Position numbers and translations under genes: made by a program | Origin: Rhodovulum sp. ES.010 | GTDB taxonomy: Bacteria > Pseudomonadota > Alphaproteobacteria > Rhodobacterales > Rhodobacteraceae | Length of the DNA: 64,000 nt | Direction: 5' to 3' | NCBI RefSeq assembly: GCF_900142935.1 | Contig: NZ_FSRS01000001.1 | Location: forward strand, 2,428,001-2,492,000 | Notes under the pieces: generated by a model | Database searches by the model: none | Told to the model about the DNA's origin: nothing | The model's input: only the letters and a program-made list of their open reading frames with translations | In this document: in pieces, positions 25,154 through 35,348 of the stretch | How the letters are laid out: every line of letters starts with the position of its first letter | How positions within the stretch are numbered: the first letter of the stretch is position 1

Positions 25154-25506
25154 TTCCCGGGCCTGATCCCCCTGCAATGGCCACGCCGCGTTTCCACGGC
25201 AGGCTAGCAGGAAACGGCCGCGAAGTCTCGCCCGGCCGGCGCATGCCGGTTCGCAGCGATCTGCCGCACGCGAGACACGGTGGCCCATCGCGGTATCGAA
25301 TAACGACGCGTGCACGCGGGCGCGGCAGGCGACCGAGAGCGCAAAATCGACGACGCGGTCGCCGGGGCCGGAACGGTCCAAGACTGGCCCGGCGCCGGGC
25401 ACGCCTAGGTGGACGCGCGGCCCGCAAAACGTTTCCCCGCCCCCGTTAATCGCATGTTCACCTCGATGCGAACAAAGTGCCTGAAACGCAGCGGGAGAAT
25501 CCGCGT
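25154..25506. other. 353-bp divergent intergenic region
   Basis: This stretch separates the broken AraC gene (minus) from the hybrid kinase gene (plus), so it should hold both promoters. Frames run open through it in several directions, but none has recognisable content or a good ribosome site. I see no tRNA, terminator or strong inverted repeat. The last 35 bases are less GC-rich and include a GGGAG ribosome site for the kinase. Confidence 0.5.
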
Positions 25507-28107
25507 ATGGACATGTCCGAGAAACTGGCGGCCGAGCGGCGCAAGCGGCTTGCCGCCGAGCGCCTGCTCGACCAGAAGAGCCGCGAACTGTTCGAGGCCA
25601 ATCGCCGTCTCGCGCAGCACGCGCGCCATCTCTCGGAAGAAATCATCGAGACCCGACAGACGGCCGAGGAACTGCGCGGGCGCAATTCCGAGGTGCTCTC
25701 GGAACTCGCCGAGGTCTCACAGGAGGCCGATGTTGCCAAGCAGCGCCTCTGGGACTCCCTGGAAACGGTGAAGGACGGCTTTGCGCTGTTCGACGCCAAG
25801 GACCGGCTGGTGATCGCGAACCGCGCCTATCTGGGCGTGTTCGAGGGGCTCGACGCCATGGTGCCCGGCGTCCGCTACGACGAAATCGTGCGCCTTTCCG
25901 TGGAGGAGGGCATCGTCGATATCGGCAAGAAGGACCCGCTGGGCTTCATCGAGGAGATGCTCACCCGCTGGCACGAGGACCCGGTGCCGTCGCGCGTGAT
26001 CCGCCTGTGGAGCGGCGACTACATCAAGCTGGTGGACCGGCGCACGCCCTCGGGCGACATGGTTTGCCTGTCGATGAACATCACCGAGATGATGCGGATG
26101 TGGGCCGCGGTCGAGGCGATCCCCGACGGCTTCGTGCTCTACGATCACGAGGACCGGCTGGTGATGTGCAACGATCGCTACCGCGAGTTCTACACCGAAA
26201 GCGCGGACGTGATGGAGCCCGGCACGCGGTTCGAGGACATCCTGCGCCACGGGCTGGAACGCGGCCAGTACCCCGACGCGGTCGGCCGCGAAGAGGAATG
26301 GCTGAACGACCGGATGACGCGGCATCACCGGCCCAAGGGCATGGTCGAGCAGCAACTGACCGACGGACGCTGGCTGCGCATACTCGAGCAGCGCACCCCC
26401 GATGGCGGGCTGGTCGGGCTGCGCGTCGACATCACCGAGCAGAAGCGCCAGCAGGAGGCGCTGGAGCGCTCGCGCGTTGCTGCCGAGGCCGCCAACCGCG
26501 CCAAGTCGGCCTTCCTCGCCAACATGAGCCACGAGTTGCGTACCCCCATGAACGGGGTCGTCGGCATGGCGGAACTGCTGTGCGAAACCCAACTCACCGA
26601 GGAACAGCGCCTCTATGCCCATACGATGAAGGAGTCAGGCGAGGCGCTGCTGAGCCTGCTGAACGACGTGCTCGATTATTCCAAGATCGAGGCGGACAAG
26701 CTGCAGTTGCACCCCGAGCCGTTCGACCTGGAACGCACGATCTACGAGATCGTGATGCTGCTGCAGGCGCCCGCGCGCGACAAGAATCTCGACGTGCTGA
26801 TCGACTACGACATGTTCCTGCCGACGCGGTTCATCGGCGACCGGGGGCGCGTCCGCCAGGTCCTGACCAACCTGATCGGCAACGCGGTCAAATTCACCGA
26901 CGAGGGCCATGTGCTGGTGCGCGTCGTCGGCGTCGAAGCGCCCGACGGCACCCCGCATCACATCCACATCACCGTGGAGGATACCGGGATCGGTGTCAGC
27001 GACGAGATGAAGGATCACATCTTCGGCGAGTTCAACCAGGTCGACGATCAGCAGAACCGCAAGTTCGAGGGCACCGGGCTCGGCCTCGCGATCACCAAGC
27101 GGCTTGTCCAGATGATGGACGGCGAGATTTGGCTTGACTCGGTCAAGGGCGAGGGCGCCTGCTTCGGCATCCGCCTGCCCCTGCCGGTGGCCGAGGAGCG
27201 CGAGACGCTGCCGCAGCCCAGCAACGGCGGGATCCGCAATGTCCTCGTCGTCGACGACCACGAGGTGAACCGCACGATCCTGGAGCGCCAAATCTCGCAG
27301 CTCGGGCTGGAGGTGACCTGCCACATGTCCGCCGAGGCGGCGCTTTCGGAAGCCGCCGGCACCGACCTTGTGATCACCGACCACCGGATGCCGGGGATGG
27401 ACGGCAGCGCCTTCGCCCGCGAATTGCGACGCACCGGGTTCGGCGGCCCGATCCTGATGCTGACCTCGAATCCCGCCCTTCTGGGCAGTTCTTCCGAGGC
27501 GGCCGAGGCCGGAATCGATCAGGTGCTGCAGAAGCCGGTCTTGCGCCGTCACCTCTACGCGACGATCGCCGACCTCGCCGGCGCGTCCGAAGTCGAGGAC
27601 ATGCCGGCCGACGCGCCCGCCACCGGTCCCGCCCGGCGAATGCGACTCCTGGCCGCCGAGGACAACCGCACCAATCGCCTCGTGCTGGAAAAGATGATTT
27701 CGGGGCTCGATGTCGAGATTCGCTTCGCCGAGGATGGGAACGCCGCCATCGCGGCCTATCGCGAGGAACGCCCCGACCTCGTCTTCATGGACATTTCCAT
27801 GCCCGGCTGCGACGGAAAGGAAGCGACGCAAACGATCCGGCGCCTCGAAGCGGAAAACGGCGACTCGCCGGTGCCCGTGATCGCGCTGACCGCCCATGCC
27901 CTCGCGGGTGACGCCGACGACATCCTGGCCGCCGGGCTCGATGCCTGCCTGACCAAGCCGCTACGCAAGAGCGACATCATCGCCATGATCGAAGCCCACC
28001 ACCCGGACGAATGTGCGCCCCTCGTGGCGGCCGCAGAGGATCCGGCCCAGTCGCCGCCAGCGGTCGAAAACACGTCGGAAACGCCGACGCGGCTGCGTGC
28101 GCTCTAG
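25507..28107 (+). CDS. Hybrid sensor histidine kinase with two PAS and two receiver domains
   Basis: This 866-residue cytoplasmic kinase has no membrane helix. An N-terminal coiled coil (residues about 1-85) is followed by two PAS domains with matching starts ([21 protein letters not shown] and [21 protein letters not shown]). The HisKA domain has phosphoacceptor His342 ([11 protein letters not shown]). The ATPase domain has [21 protein letters not shown] and [13 protein letters not shown]. Two receiver domains follow, with Asp625 ([13 protein letters not shown]) and Asp762 ([13 protein letters not shown]). No Hpt domain is present, so the phosphorelay must continue through a separate protein. 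ATG 25507 follows a GGGAG site; a longer start at 25477 is possible. It ends overlapping yaaA by four bases. Confidence 0.93.
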   Translation: MDMSEKLAAERRKRLAAERLLDQKSRELFEANRRLAQHARHLSEEIIETRQTAEELRGRNSEVLSELAEVSQEADVAKQRLWDSLETVKDGFALFDAKDRLVIANRAYLGVFEGLDAMVPGVRYDEIVRLSVEEGIVDIGKKDPLGFIEEMLTRWHEDPVPSRVIRLWSGDYIKLVDRRTPSGDMVCLSMNITEMMRMWAAVEAIPDGFVLYDHEDRLVMCNDRYREFYTESADVMEPGTRFEDILRHGLERGQYPDAVGREEEWLNDRMTRHHRPKGMVEQQLTDGRWLRILEQRTPDGGLVGLRVDITEQKRQQEALERSRVAAEAANRAKSAFLANMSHELRTPMNGVVGMAELLCETQLTEEQRLYAHTMKESGEALLSLLNDVLDYSKIEADKLQLHPEPFDLERTIYEIVMLLQAPARDKNLDVLIDYDMFLPTRFIGDRGRVRQVLTNLIGNAVKFTDEGHVLVRVVGVEAPDGTPHHIHITVEDTGIGVSDEMKDHIFGEFNQVDDQQNRKFEGTGLGLAITKRLVQMMDGEIWLDSVKGEGACFGIRLPLPVAEERETLPQPSNGGIRNVLVVDDHEVNRTILERQISQLGLEVTCHMSAEAALSEAAGTDLVITDHRMPGMDGSAFARELRRTGFGGPILMLTSNPALLGSSSEAAEAGIDQVLQKPVLRRHLYATIADLAGASEVEDMPADAPATGPARRMRLLAAEDNRTNRLVLEKMISGLDVEIRFAEDGNAAIAAYREERPDLVFMDISMPGCDGKEATQTIRRLEAENGDSPVPVIALTAHALAGDADDILAAGLDACLTKPLRKSDIIAMIEAHHPDECAPLVAAAEDPAQSPPAVENTSETPTRLRAL

Positions 28108-28880
28108 GCGCCGTCATCCCCCCGCAGATAGACTGGCCGGTCGGGTTCGGACATTTCGGGGACGTAGCGATAGCCGCCCGTGTCGAAATCGGCGAGGCCT
28201 TCAGGATCGGTCAACCGCCGCTCGACGATGAAGCGCGCCATCGCGCCGCGCGCCTTCTTGGCGAAGAAGCTGACGATCTTGGGCCCGCTGGGCCGTTCCT
28301 CGAAGAACACAGGCGTGATCACCCGCAGTCGCAGCGCTGCCCGGTCCACCGCGCCGAAATACTCCTGGCTCGCGCAATTCACCAGGATGTCCGTCCCCGC
28401 CTCCCGCGCGGCCTCGTTCAGCGCATGGGCGAGCCGGTCGCCCCAGTAGTCGTAAAGGCTCTTGCCGTTCTCGGTTTCCAGCCTTGAGCCCATTTCCAAC
28501 CGATAGGGCTGGATCGCGTCGAGCGGACGCAACAGGCCATAGAGCCCGGAGAGAATCCGCAGACGGTCCTGGGCGACGCGCAGGTCGTCGGGGTCCAGCG
28601 ATGCGGCCTCGAGCCCGGCATAGGTATCGCCGGCGAAGGCGAGCGCGGCGGGTTTCACCGCCTCGGGCGCGGGATCAGCTGCGAAGTCGCGGAACCGTTC
28701 TGCGTTGAGTTTCGCCAGCTTATCGCTGATGCCCATGAGCCTTGACAATTCCGCCGGGCTCAACCCCCGCGCCACCTCGGCCAGATGCACCGCATCGCCC
28801 TGAAACGCGGGCGCGGTGCAGGGAACGTCCTCGACGGGCGCGAGGTCCAGGCGTTTCGCGGGCGATATCACGACAAGCAT
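28104..28880 (-). CDS. yaaA: Peroxide-stress protein YaaA (DUF328/UPF0246)
   Basis: This 258-residue cytoplasmic protein matches YaaA along its whole length: MLVVISPAKRLDL at the start, LMGISDKLAKLNAERF, RILSGLYGLLRPLDAIQPYRLEMG, NCASQEYFGAVD and the C-terminal KIVSFFAKKARGAMARF. YaaA limits free iron and DNA damage during peroxide stress in E. coli and has a DNA-binding fold. The gene converges with the hybrid kinase, overlapping by four bases, and is followed upstream by recQ on the same strand. Confidence 0.94.
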   Translation of the reverse strand: MLVVISPAKRLDLAPVEDVPCTAPAFQGDAVHLAEVARGLSPAELSRLMGISDKLAKLNAERFRDFAADPAPEAVKPAALAFAGDTYAGLEAASLDPDDLRVAQDRLRILSGLYGLLRPLDAIQPYRLEMGSRLETENGKSLYDYWGDRLAHALNEAAREAGTDILVNCASQEYFGAVDRAALRLRVITPVFFEERPSGPKIVSFFAKKARGAMARFIVERRLTDPEGLADFDTGGYRYVPEMSEPDRPVYLRGDDGA

Positions 28881-28940
28881 TCGGGTCCCTTCCCAATGGG
28901 TCGCCGCCCGATCTAGCAGACTGGCCGGGCGCGTCCAGCC

Positions 28941-30992
28941 TCACGCCTCGGACAGCACCTCCAGAAAGGCGCGACCGAACCGGTCGGCCCGGCGTGCGCC
29001 GACGAGCCGGGTCAGCGCGTCCATGTCGCGCGGCCTCAGCTCGGCGAGCTTGGCCACCAGCGAGGCAGAGCAGGACAGCGGCTTGTCGCAGCCGTCCTCG
29101 CCGCGCGAAAGCCGGGACTGCACCTCCATCAGCCGGTCGAACAGGTCCCCGGCATCGCGGCCCGCAAGCCTGCGCCGCGCGGGGTGCGGCAGCTCGGCCG
29201 ACGCGCCCGTGACGACCTCCAGGAACGCGGCGCCGTAGCGGTCCAGCTTGGTCGCCCCCACACCGCCGATCCGCGCCATCTCGTCGAGGCTTTGGGGGCG
29301 CGTTTCCGCCATCTCGATCAGGGTCCGGTCGGTGAATATGATATAGGCGGGCACGCCGGCGGCCTCGGCCAGCGCGCGGCGCTTGGCCTTCAACGCCGAG
29401 AGCAGCGGCGCATCCTCCTCCGAGACCAGCGCCTTGACCACGGGCCGCGCCTTCGCCGCGGCGATGGTGTCGCGGCGAAGCTCGATCGTTTGCTCGCCCT
29501 TCAGGATCGGCCGCGCGGCCTGCATCATCCTGAGCGCGCCATGCCGCTCGGGGTCGGGGCGCACGAGGTCCCGGCCCATCATCTGGCGGAACACCGCCTG
29601 CCAACCGCGCCGGTCGAATTCCCGCCCGACGCCGAAGGTCGGCAGGCGGTCGTGGCCGCGCGCGCGAACCTTGTCGGTCTCGGAGCCGGTCAGGATGTCG
29701 ACCAGGTGCCCGGTGCCGAAACTCTCACCAGTCCGCAGCATGGCCGAGAGCGCCTTTTGCACCGCCTCCGTTCCATCGAACCGCGCGGGCGGGCTGTCGC
29801 AGAGATCGCAATGGCCGCAGGACTCGGGCACCGCCTCTCCGAAATAGGCCAAAAGCGTCTGCCGACGGCAGCCCGGCGCCTCGGCCAGGCCGAGAAGGGC
29901 ATTCAGCCGCGCATGGTCGGCGGCGCGGCGTTCGGGGGGCGCGAGGCTTTCATCGATCTGCGCACGGCGCAGGCGGATATCGTCGGCACCATACAACGTC
30001 ATCGTTTCGGACGGCGCCCCGTCACGACCGGCACGCCCGATTTCCTGGTAATAGGCTTCGATGGATTTCGGCAGGTCGGCATGGGCCACCCAGCGGATGT
30101 CGGGCTTGTCGACGCCCATGCCGAAGGCCACCGTCGCCACCACGATCAGCCCATCCTCCTGCTGGAATCGCGCCTCGACGTCCCGGCGCGGCCCAGCTTC
30201 CATCCCGCCGTGATAGGCGCAGGCGAGATGCCCGGCCTCGGTGAGCGCGGCGGCCAGCGTCTCGGTCTTGGCGCGCGTTGCGCAGTAGACGATGCCGGAC
30301 TGGCCACGGCGCGCGGCGGCAAAGGTCAGGATCTGCTGGCGCGGCTTGTCCTTGGGGGAAAAGGCGAGGTGGATGTTCGGCCGGTCGAAGCCCCGCAGGA
30401 AGGTCTGTGGCGCCGCGCCGTCGAACAGCCGTGCCACGATCTCGTCCCGGGTCTCGGCATCCGCCGTCGCGGTGAAGGCGGCAAGCGGAACGTCGAGCGC
30501 CCGGCGCAGGTCGCCGATGCGCAGGTAGTCGGGGCGGAAATCATGGCCCCACTGGCTGACGCAATGCGCCTCGTCCACCGCGATCAGGCCCACGCCGACC
30601 CGGCGCAACAGGTTGAGCGTGCCACCGGAGGCCAGCCGTTCGGGCGCCATGTAGAGGAGCTTGAGGTTGCCGACGTCGAGCGCATCGAAGACCGCGCGCG
30701 TCTCGTCCTCGGTATTGCCCGAGGTCAGCGCGCCGGCCGCCACGCCCGCCTCGGTCAGCGCACGCACCTGGTCGCGCATCAGCGCGATGAGCGGCGAAAT
30801 CACCACCGTCACGCCATCGCGCATCAGCGCGGGCAACTGGTAGCACAGAGACTTGCCCCCGCCGGTGGGCATGATCGCCAGCGTGTTCCGGCCCGCAGCG
30901 ACGGCGGCCACGATGTCTTCCTGGCCCGGCCGGAAGGCGTCGAATCCGAAGACGGATGACAGAAGATCCTGCGCGGGCGGCATCGTCCCCAT
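28941..30992 (-). CDS. recQ: ATP-dependent DNA helicase RecQ with tandem HRDC domains
   Basis: This 683-residue superfamily 2 helicase has Walker A in MPTGGGKSLCYQLPAL, the DEAH box VDEAHCVSQWGHDFRPDY, motif III AFTATAD, motif VI QEIGRAGRDG, and a zinc-binding RecQ-C region with cysteines in CRRQTLLAYFGE...CGHCDLCD. A first HRDC domain ends GATKLDRYGAAFLEVV, and a second at the C-terminus ends GARRADRFGRAFLEVLSEA, so the protein is about 75 residues longer than E. coli RecQ. The start is the ATG at 30992; an ATG three codons in (30983) is equally plausible. It acts in recombinational repair and replication-fork restart. Confidence 0.95.
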   Translation of the reverse strand: MGTMPPAQDLLSSVFGFDAFRPGQEDIVAAVAAGRNTLAIMPTGGGKSLCYQLPALMRDGVTVVISPLIALMRDQVRALTEAGVAAGALTSGNTEDETRAVFDALDVGNLKLLYMAPERLASGGTLNLLRRVGVGLIAVDEAHCVSQWGHDFRPDYLRIGDLRRALDVPLAAFTATADAETRDEIVARLFDGAAPQTFLRGFDRPNIHLAFSPKDKPRQQILTFAAARRGQSGIVYCATRAKTETLAAALTEAGHLACAYHGGMEAGPRRDVEARFQQEDGLIVVATVAFGMGVDKPDIRWVAHADLPKSIEAYYQEIGRAGRDGAPSETMTLYGADDIRLRRAQIDESLAPPERRAADHARLNALLGLAEAPGCRRQTLLAYFGEAVPESCGHCDLCDSPPARFDGTEAVQKALSAMLRTGESFGTGHLVDILTGSETDKVRARGHDRLPTFGVGREFDRRGWQAVFRQMMGRDLVRPDPERHGALRMMQAARPILKGEQTIELRRDTIAAAKARPVVKALVSEEDAPLLSALKAKRRALAEAAGVPAYIIFTDRTLIEMAETRPQSLDEMARIGGVGATKLDRYGAAFLEVVTGASAELPHPARRRLAGRDAGDLFDRLMEVQSRLSRGEDGCDKPLSCSASLVAKLAELRPRDMDALTRLVGARRADRFGRAFLEVLSEA

Positions 30993-31079
30993 GGGTGGTC
31001 GGAAGAACTGCTCGGGTTTTCACGACCATCCCATACCGGGGTGCGGCAGGCAAGGCCGCCCGCGGGATCAGTAGCGGGA

Positions 31080-31370
31080 TCAGTAGAAGTTCATGGCGAT
31101 CGACGGCAGGATGATGTCGCGCAGCGCGATCACGATCACGAACACCACCAGCGGGGCCAGATCGAGCGCGCCGGTATTGGGCAGCACGCGGCGGATCGGC
31201 GCGTAGATCGGCTCGAGCAGGCGGGAAAGACCGTCCCAGAGCTGCATCACGAATTGCTGGCGCGTGTTCAGCACCTGGAAGGCGATGAGCCAGCTGAGCA
31301 CGATATGGACGATCATGATGAAGAACACGACGTCCAGGATGAGGTCCAGCACACCAAAGATTGCCATCAT
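31080..31370 (-). CDS. YggT-family membrane protein
   Basis: This 96-residue protein has two hydrophobic segments (residues 2-27 and about 68-90) around the family hallmark LEPIYAPIRRVLPNTGALDLAPLVVF. YggT proteins are implicated in cell division or envelope processes in several lineages, without a biochemical role. The start is set at the tandem ATGs (31370/31367); an upstream extension to 31433 is hydrophilic and not conserved. It diverges from the thioesterase gene. Confidence 0.9.
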   Translation of the reverse strand: MMAIFGVLDLILDVVFFIMIVHIVLSWLIAFQVLNTRQQFVMQLWDGLSRLLEPIYAPIRRVLPNTGALDLAPLVVFVIVIALRDIILPSIAMNFY

Positions 31371-31513
31371 GTCGGGGACTTTCCGGATCGGGAACGTTTC
31401 CTGACAGGTAAGCCTGTCGTCCCCCGCGCGCAACCGCCTTTCCGCCGCGTTCCCCCTTGACTGGGCCGCAGCCCCGCGCGACCCAGTAGCCTGCGCCCGA
31501 CGGAGCCCCTCGC

Positions 31514-32047
31514 ATGTATCCCTTCCTGCGCCTGGCCAAGGAATTCCACGTCCATCGCGACGCCCCGCCCCTGCCGCTGACAGGCACGCATGTCTCGCGG
31601 CATGTCTGCTGGCCTTGGGATCTCGATATCTGGATGGAGTTGAACAACGGGCGCACGCTGACCCTGCTGGACCTCGGGCGGCTGCCGCTGGCCAAGCGGG
31701 TGGGACTGATCGACACGCTGAAGGCCGAGCGTTGGGGGCTGACCATGGCCGGCGTCTCGGTGCGCTATCGCCGCCGCGTGAAGATGTTCGACCGGTTCGA
31801 GATTCGCTCGCGTTGCGTCGGCTGGGACGAACGGTTCATCTATATCGAGCAGGGCATGTGGCGCGTGGCCGACTGTGCCAACCACGCGCTCTACCGATCG
31901 GCCGTGACCGACGCGAATGGCATCGTCACGCCCGACCGGGTGATGCGCGCCATGGGGCACGACACCGCGTCGCCGCCGCTGCCCCACTGGGTGCGCGCGT
32001 GGATCGAAGCCGAGGCACAGCGCCCCTGGCCGCCCATGGCCGACTGA
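31514..32047 (+). CDS. Hotdog-fold thioesterase-like protein
   Basis: This 177-residue protein resembles the 4-hydroxybenzoyl-CoA thioesterase-like/THEM6 group. HVCWPWDLDIWMELNNGRTLTLLDLGR carries the central helix with the N/D-type active-site region, followed by VSVRYRRRVKMFDRFEIRSRCVGWDERFIYIEQGMW of the hotdog sheet. The substrate, an acyl-CoA, is unknown. It begins a plus-strand run of five genes; the next gene follows after 83 bases. Confidence 0.8.
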   Translation: MYPFLRLAKEFHVHRDAPPLPLTGTHVSRHVCWPWDLDIWMELNNGRTLTLLDLGRLPLAKRVGLIDTLKAERWGLTMAGVSVRYRRRVKMFDRFEIRSRCVGWDERFIYIEQGMWRVADCANHALYRSAVTDANGIVTPDRVMRAMGHDTASPPLPHWVRAWIEAEAQRPWPPMAD

Positions 32048-32130
32048 CCATAGGTCAACGCCGCAGTTGCGTGCGCGCCGGAACCCCGGTCATATGCACC
32101 GAACGACCATGCAATGCGGGGACAGGCGGA

Positions 32131-33483
32131 ATGACGGGCGCGGAGCGGCGGCGCATCTGGGGCTGGTGGTTCTTCGACTGGGCCGCACAGCCCTATGCCA
32201 CGCTGCTTCTGACCTTCATCTTCGCGCCTTACATAAAGGAGCTCCTGGGCGACGGTAGCGCGGCGCAGGCCGCGTGGGGCTATGGCGTGGGGGCCGCGGG
32301 CATCGTCATCGCCGTGCTCGCCCCCATCATCGGCGCCATCGCCGACAAGAGCGGCTACCGCCTGCGCTGGATGGCCTTGTTCTCGGCGCTCTACATGGCC
32401 GGCGCGGCGGGGCTGTGGTGGTCGCACCCGGAGGCGTTCAGCCTGGTGTTCCTGCTGGTCTGCTTCGGGCTCGGCCTCGTCGGCATGGAGTTCGCCACGA
32501 TCTTCGTCAACGCGATGCTGCCCGATCTGGGACCGCGGTCGCGAATGGGACGCATTTCAGGGACGGGCTGGGCCTTCGGCTATGCCGGCGGGCTGCTGTC
32601 GCTGATGCTGATGCTGGCGCTGTTCGCGGAGGGCGACACCGGCCTGACCCTTGTCGGTCTCGAACCCGCGCTGGGCCTCGACCCGGAGGCACGGGAGGGC
32701 ACGCGGTTCGTCGGTCCCTTCACCGCGCTGTGGTACGCGCTCTTCATGATCCCGTTCTTCCTGTGGGTCCGCCTGCCCCGCAAGGCGGATGCGCAACCGC
32801 TGCGCCGGTCGCTGTCCGAGGCGCTGCCCGAGTTGCGGGCGACGCTGGCCCGGCTGCCGCGCACGCCCAGCCTTTTCGCCTATCTCGGCTCATCGATGTT
32901 CTATCGCGATGCACTGAACGGGATGTATGTCTTCGGCGGCATCTACGCGGCCGGCGTGCTGGACTGGACGGTGGTCGATGTGGGAATCTTCGGCATCGTC
33001 GCGGCGCTGGCCGCGGCCGTCTTCTCCTGGGTGGGCGGACAGGCCGACCACGTCTTCGGCCCGAAGCCGGTGATCCTGTTCAACGTGGTCCTGCTCACGC
33101 TGGTCGGTATCGCGGTCATCTTCGTCTCGCGCGAGGCGGTGTTCGGAATGCCGGTCGCCGCGGGCTCCGCCCTGCCCGACATCACCTTCTACGTTCTTGG
33201 GGCGACGATCGGGGCGGCCGGCGGCGCGCTGCAGACCGCAAGCCGCACGATGATGGTGCGCCAGGCGAATCCTACCCGGATGACCGAGTGCTTCGGCCTC
33301 TACGCGCTGGCCGGCAAGGCGACCTCCTTCCTCGCCCCGCTCGCCATCGGCATCATGACCGATGTCACTGGCTCGCAGCAGGCCGGAATTACACCCCTGG
33401 TTGTGCTTTTCCTGATCGGGCTCGGTCTGCTATTCTTTGTTCGGGCGGATGGCGAACCGGAGGACCGATGGCACGCATCCTGA
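32131..33483 (+). CDS. MFS transporter, UMF1/Atg22-like
   Basis: This 450-residue protein has 12 predicted helices. The N-terminal WWFFDWAAQPYATLLLTFIFAPY segment is the signature of the UMF1 (Atg22-like) family, followed by the loop IADKSGYRLRWM and a second repeat beginning SLFAYLGSSMFYRDALNGMYVFGG. Bacterial members have no agreed substrate; yeast Atg22 exports amino acids from the vacuole. The ATG at 32131 is preceded by AGGCGGA. The stop overlaps mepA by 16 bases, so the two are probably co-translated. Confidence 0.88.
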   Translation: MTGAERRRIWGWWFFDWAAQPYATLLLTFIFAPYIKELLGDGSAAQAAWGYGVGAAGIVIAVLAPIIGAIADKSGYRLRWMALFSALYMAGAAGLWWSHPEAFSLVFLLVCFGLGLVGMEFATIFVNAMLPDLGPRSRMGRISGTGWAFGYAGGLLSLMLMLALFAEGDTGLTLVGLEPALGLDPEAREGTRFVGPFTALWYALFMIPFFLWVRLPRKADAQPLRRSLSEALPELRATLARLPRTPSLFAYLGSSMFYRDALNGMYVFGGIYAAGVLDWTVVDVGIFGIVAALAAAVFSWVGGQADHVFGPKPVILFNVVLLTLVGIAVIFVSREAVFGMPVAAGSALPDITFYVLGATIGAAGGALQTASRTMMVRQANPTRMTECFGLYALAGKATSFLAPLAIGIMTDVTGSQQAGITPLVVLFLIGLGLLFFVRADGEPEDRWHAS

Positions 33484-34355
33484 CGGCACTCATCCTGGGG
33501 CTCGGGCTTGCCGGACCGGCGGCCGCAGCCCCGACGGCAAGTGCGCTCTTCGGGGCGCACCGCGACGGATCGAAACAGGCGCCGGAGGCGATCGGCAGTT
33601 ATGCCAAGGGCTGCGCCGCGGGGCTGGTCCAGTTGCGCGAAACGGGGCCCACCTGGCAGGCGATGCGCCTGTCGCGCAACCGCAACTGGGGCCACCCCGA
33701 GACCATTGCCTTCATCGAACGGCTCAGCGCCCAGGCGACCCGCTACGGCTGGAAGGGACTCTATATAGGCGATATCAGCCAGCCGCGTGGCGGACCGATG
33801 ACCAGCGGTCATCGCAGTCACCAGATCGGGCTCGATGTCGACATCTGGATGCGCCCGCCCCACCGGCTGAACCTTTCGCGCGCCGAACGCGAAAACTTGT
33901 CCTCGATCTCCGTGCGCAGCGCGGACCAGCGCCGCGTCAACGGCAATTTCACGCGCACGCACATCGCGATCCTGCAGACCGCGGCGATGGACCCGGCCGT
34001 CGACCGCATCTTCGTCACCGCGCCGGTCAAGATCGAGATGTGCAAGCGGGCGACCCGGGCCGACCGGGCCTGGCTGCAGAAGATCCGCCCGCTCTACGGA
34101 CATCACTACCACTTCCACGTGCGTCTGAAATGCCCGACCGGTAACCGGCAGTGCGAAACCCAGCGCCCGACCGTCGCCAAACTGTCGAAGGGTGGCGACG
34201 GCTGCGACGAGACGCTGGACTGGTGGGTGACCGACTACCTCGATCCGCCCAAGCCGAAGCCGGGGGCGAAACCCGCCCCCAAGCGCCGCCACCCGCGGGA
34301 ATACACGATGGCCGACCTGCCCGCACAATGCCAAAACGTGCTGGCCGCCGACTAG
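33468..34355 (+). CDS. mepA: Penicillin-insensitive murein endopeptidase MepA
   Basis: This 295-residue exported zinc peptidase of family M74 cleaves D-Ala-meso-DAP cross-links in peptidoglycan. A signal peptide covers residues 1-20 (ending AAA). The catalytic core has SRNRNWGHPETIAFIE, the zinc motif SGHRSHQIGLDVDIW and the second His motif GHHYHFHVRL. Six cysteines can form the family disulfides. The C-terminal tail is proline/lysine-rich (PPKPKPGAKPAPKRRHP). It overlaps the MFS gene by 16 bases and the downstream esterase-like gene by 28 bases. Confidence 0.94.
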   Translation: MARILTALILGLGLAGPAAAAPTASALFGAHRDGSKQAPEAIGSYAKGCAAGLVQLRETGPTWQAMRLSRNRNWGHPETIAFIERLSAQATRYGWKGLYIGDISQPRGGPMTSGHRSHQIGLDVDIWMRPPHRLNLSRAERENLSSISVRSADQRRVNGNFTRTHIAILQTAAMDPAVDRIFVTAPVKIEMCKRATRADRAWLQKIRPLYGHHYHFHVRLKCPTGNRQCETQRPTVAKLSKGGDGCDETLDWWVTDYLDPPKPKPGAKPAPKRRHPREYTMADLPAQCQNVLAAD

Positions 34356-35284
34356 CGGGCGCCCTGCTGCTGGGGCTCGCCTTCGCTTGCCCCGGCGCGG
34401 CCGATACGGCGCGTCTGGTGGCCCGGCTGGGCTTGCCCTCCAGCGCCGCGACACACGGCCTGTCGGGCATTGAGATTTCGTCCGGGGGCACCGACCTCCT
34501 CGCGATCACGGACAAGGGGCTTTTCGTCACCGGCCGCATCGCGCGGCGCGACGGCCGGCCCGTGACGGTTGACCTCGACCCTCCCCCGATCGAGATGACG
34601 GGCTTTCACGAAGTGCACCTGCCCAGCCGCCACGGCGACGCGGAAGGACTAGCGGTCGGGCCAGACGGGCGGGTCCATGTCGCGTTCGAGGGCTATCACC
34701 GGGTCCGGGTCTGGAGCGACCTGCGCAAGCCGGCCCACTGGATGCCCGATCTGCCCGACGCCGCGGACCTGGGCTCCAATGCCGGGATGGAGGCGCTGGC
34801 CTATGGCCCCGGGGGCGTGCTCTACGCGGTGCCGGAAACGGTGACGCCGGGCACAGGCGGCTTTCGCGTGCTGCGCTTTGTCCTGCCCGCGCCCTGGGCC
34901 TACGAGAACGGCGAACCTGTCTACCGCTACCGCTTCACGCCGTGGACCCGGGCGTTCACCCTGCCAAGGCGGGGCCTGTTCCGCCCGGTCGGCGCCGATT
35001 TCGGCCCGGACGGGCGGTTCTACCTTCTCGAACGGGCATTCATCCCGCCTCTGGGCTTCCGCACGCGGGTGCGCCGCTTCGTGATGGGGGCCGAGGGCCC
35101 CGAGGACGAAACCGTCCTGCTGAGCACGGTCGTGGGGCGCCACGGCAATCTCGAGGGCCTCGCGGTGTGGCGGGACGCGACCGGCGCCATCCGCCTGACG
35201 ATGGCAGCCGACGACAACGGCGCCTTCTTCCAGCGCAGCGAGATCGTGGAATACCGGGTTGTCAGCGCGCCCGGCGACGGCTAG
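34328..35284 (+). CDS. Secreted esterase-like/phytase-like beta-propeller protein
   Basis: This 318-residue protein starts with a signal peptide (LAGALLLGLAFACPGAADT). The mature part fits the esterase-like activity of phytase family: HGLSGIEI...LLAITDKGLF, DAEGLAVGPDGRVHVAFEGYHRV, GMEALAYGPGGVLYAVPE, FGPDGRFYLLER and GNLEGLAVW form repeated blades of a propeller. Substrates for such proteins are rarely known. The start ATG lies inside mepA (28-base overlap), so expression is probably coupled to it. Confidence 0.85.
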   Translation: MPKRAGRRLAGALLLGLAFACPGAADTARLVARLGLPSSAATHGLSGIEISSGGTDLLAITDKGLFVTGRIARRDGRPVTVDLDPPPIEMTGFHEVHLPSRHGDAEGLAVGPDGRVHVAFEGYHRVRVWSDLRKPAHWMPDLPDAADLGSNAGMEALAYGPGGVLYAVPETVTPGTGGFRVLRFVLPAPWAYENGEPVYRYRFTPWTRAFTLPRRGLFRPVGADFGPDGRFYLLERAFIPPLGFRTRVRRFVMGAEGPEDETVLLSTVVGRHGNLEGLAVWRDATGAIRLTMAADDNGAFFQRSEIVEYRVVSAPGDG

Positions 35285-35348
35285 GAAACCCCGTCCGTCG
35301 CCGCTGGCGGACCAAGTCTCCGCAACCTTGCCAAAACGGAAACCAGAC

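Noticed and set aside
29184-30959. 591-codon plus-strand frame opposite recQ
   Set aside because: Low-complexity His/Arg/Gly-rich translation with no motif; recQ on the minus strand is unambiguous.
35285-35348. preQ1 riboswitch before the queuosine-precursor transporter
   Set aside because: Only a short A-rich stretch with AAAACGGAAAC was seen; the H-type pseudoknot pairing and conserved loop could not be built.
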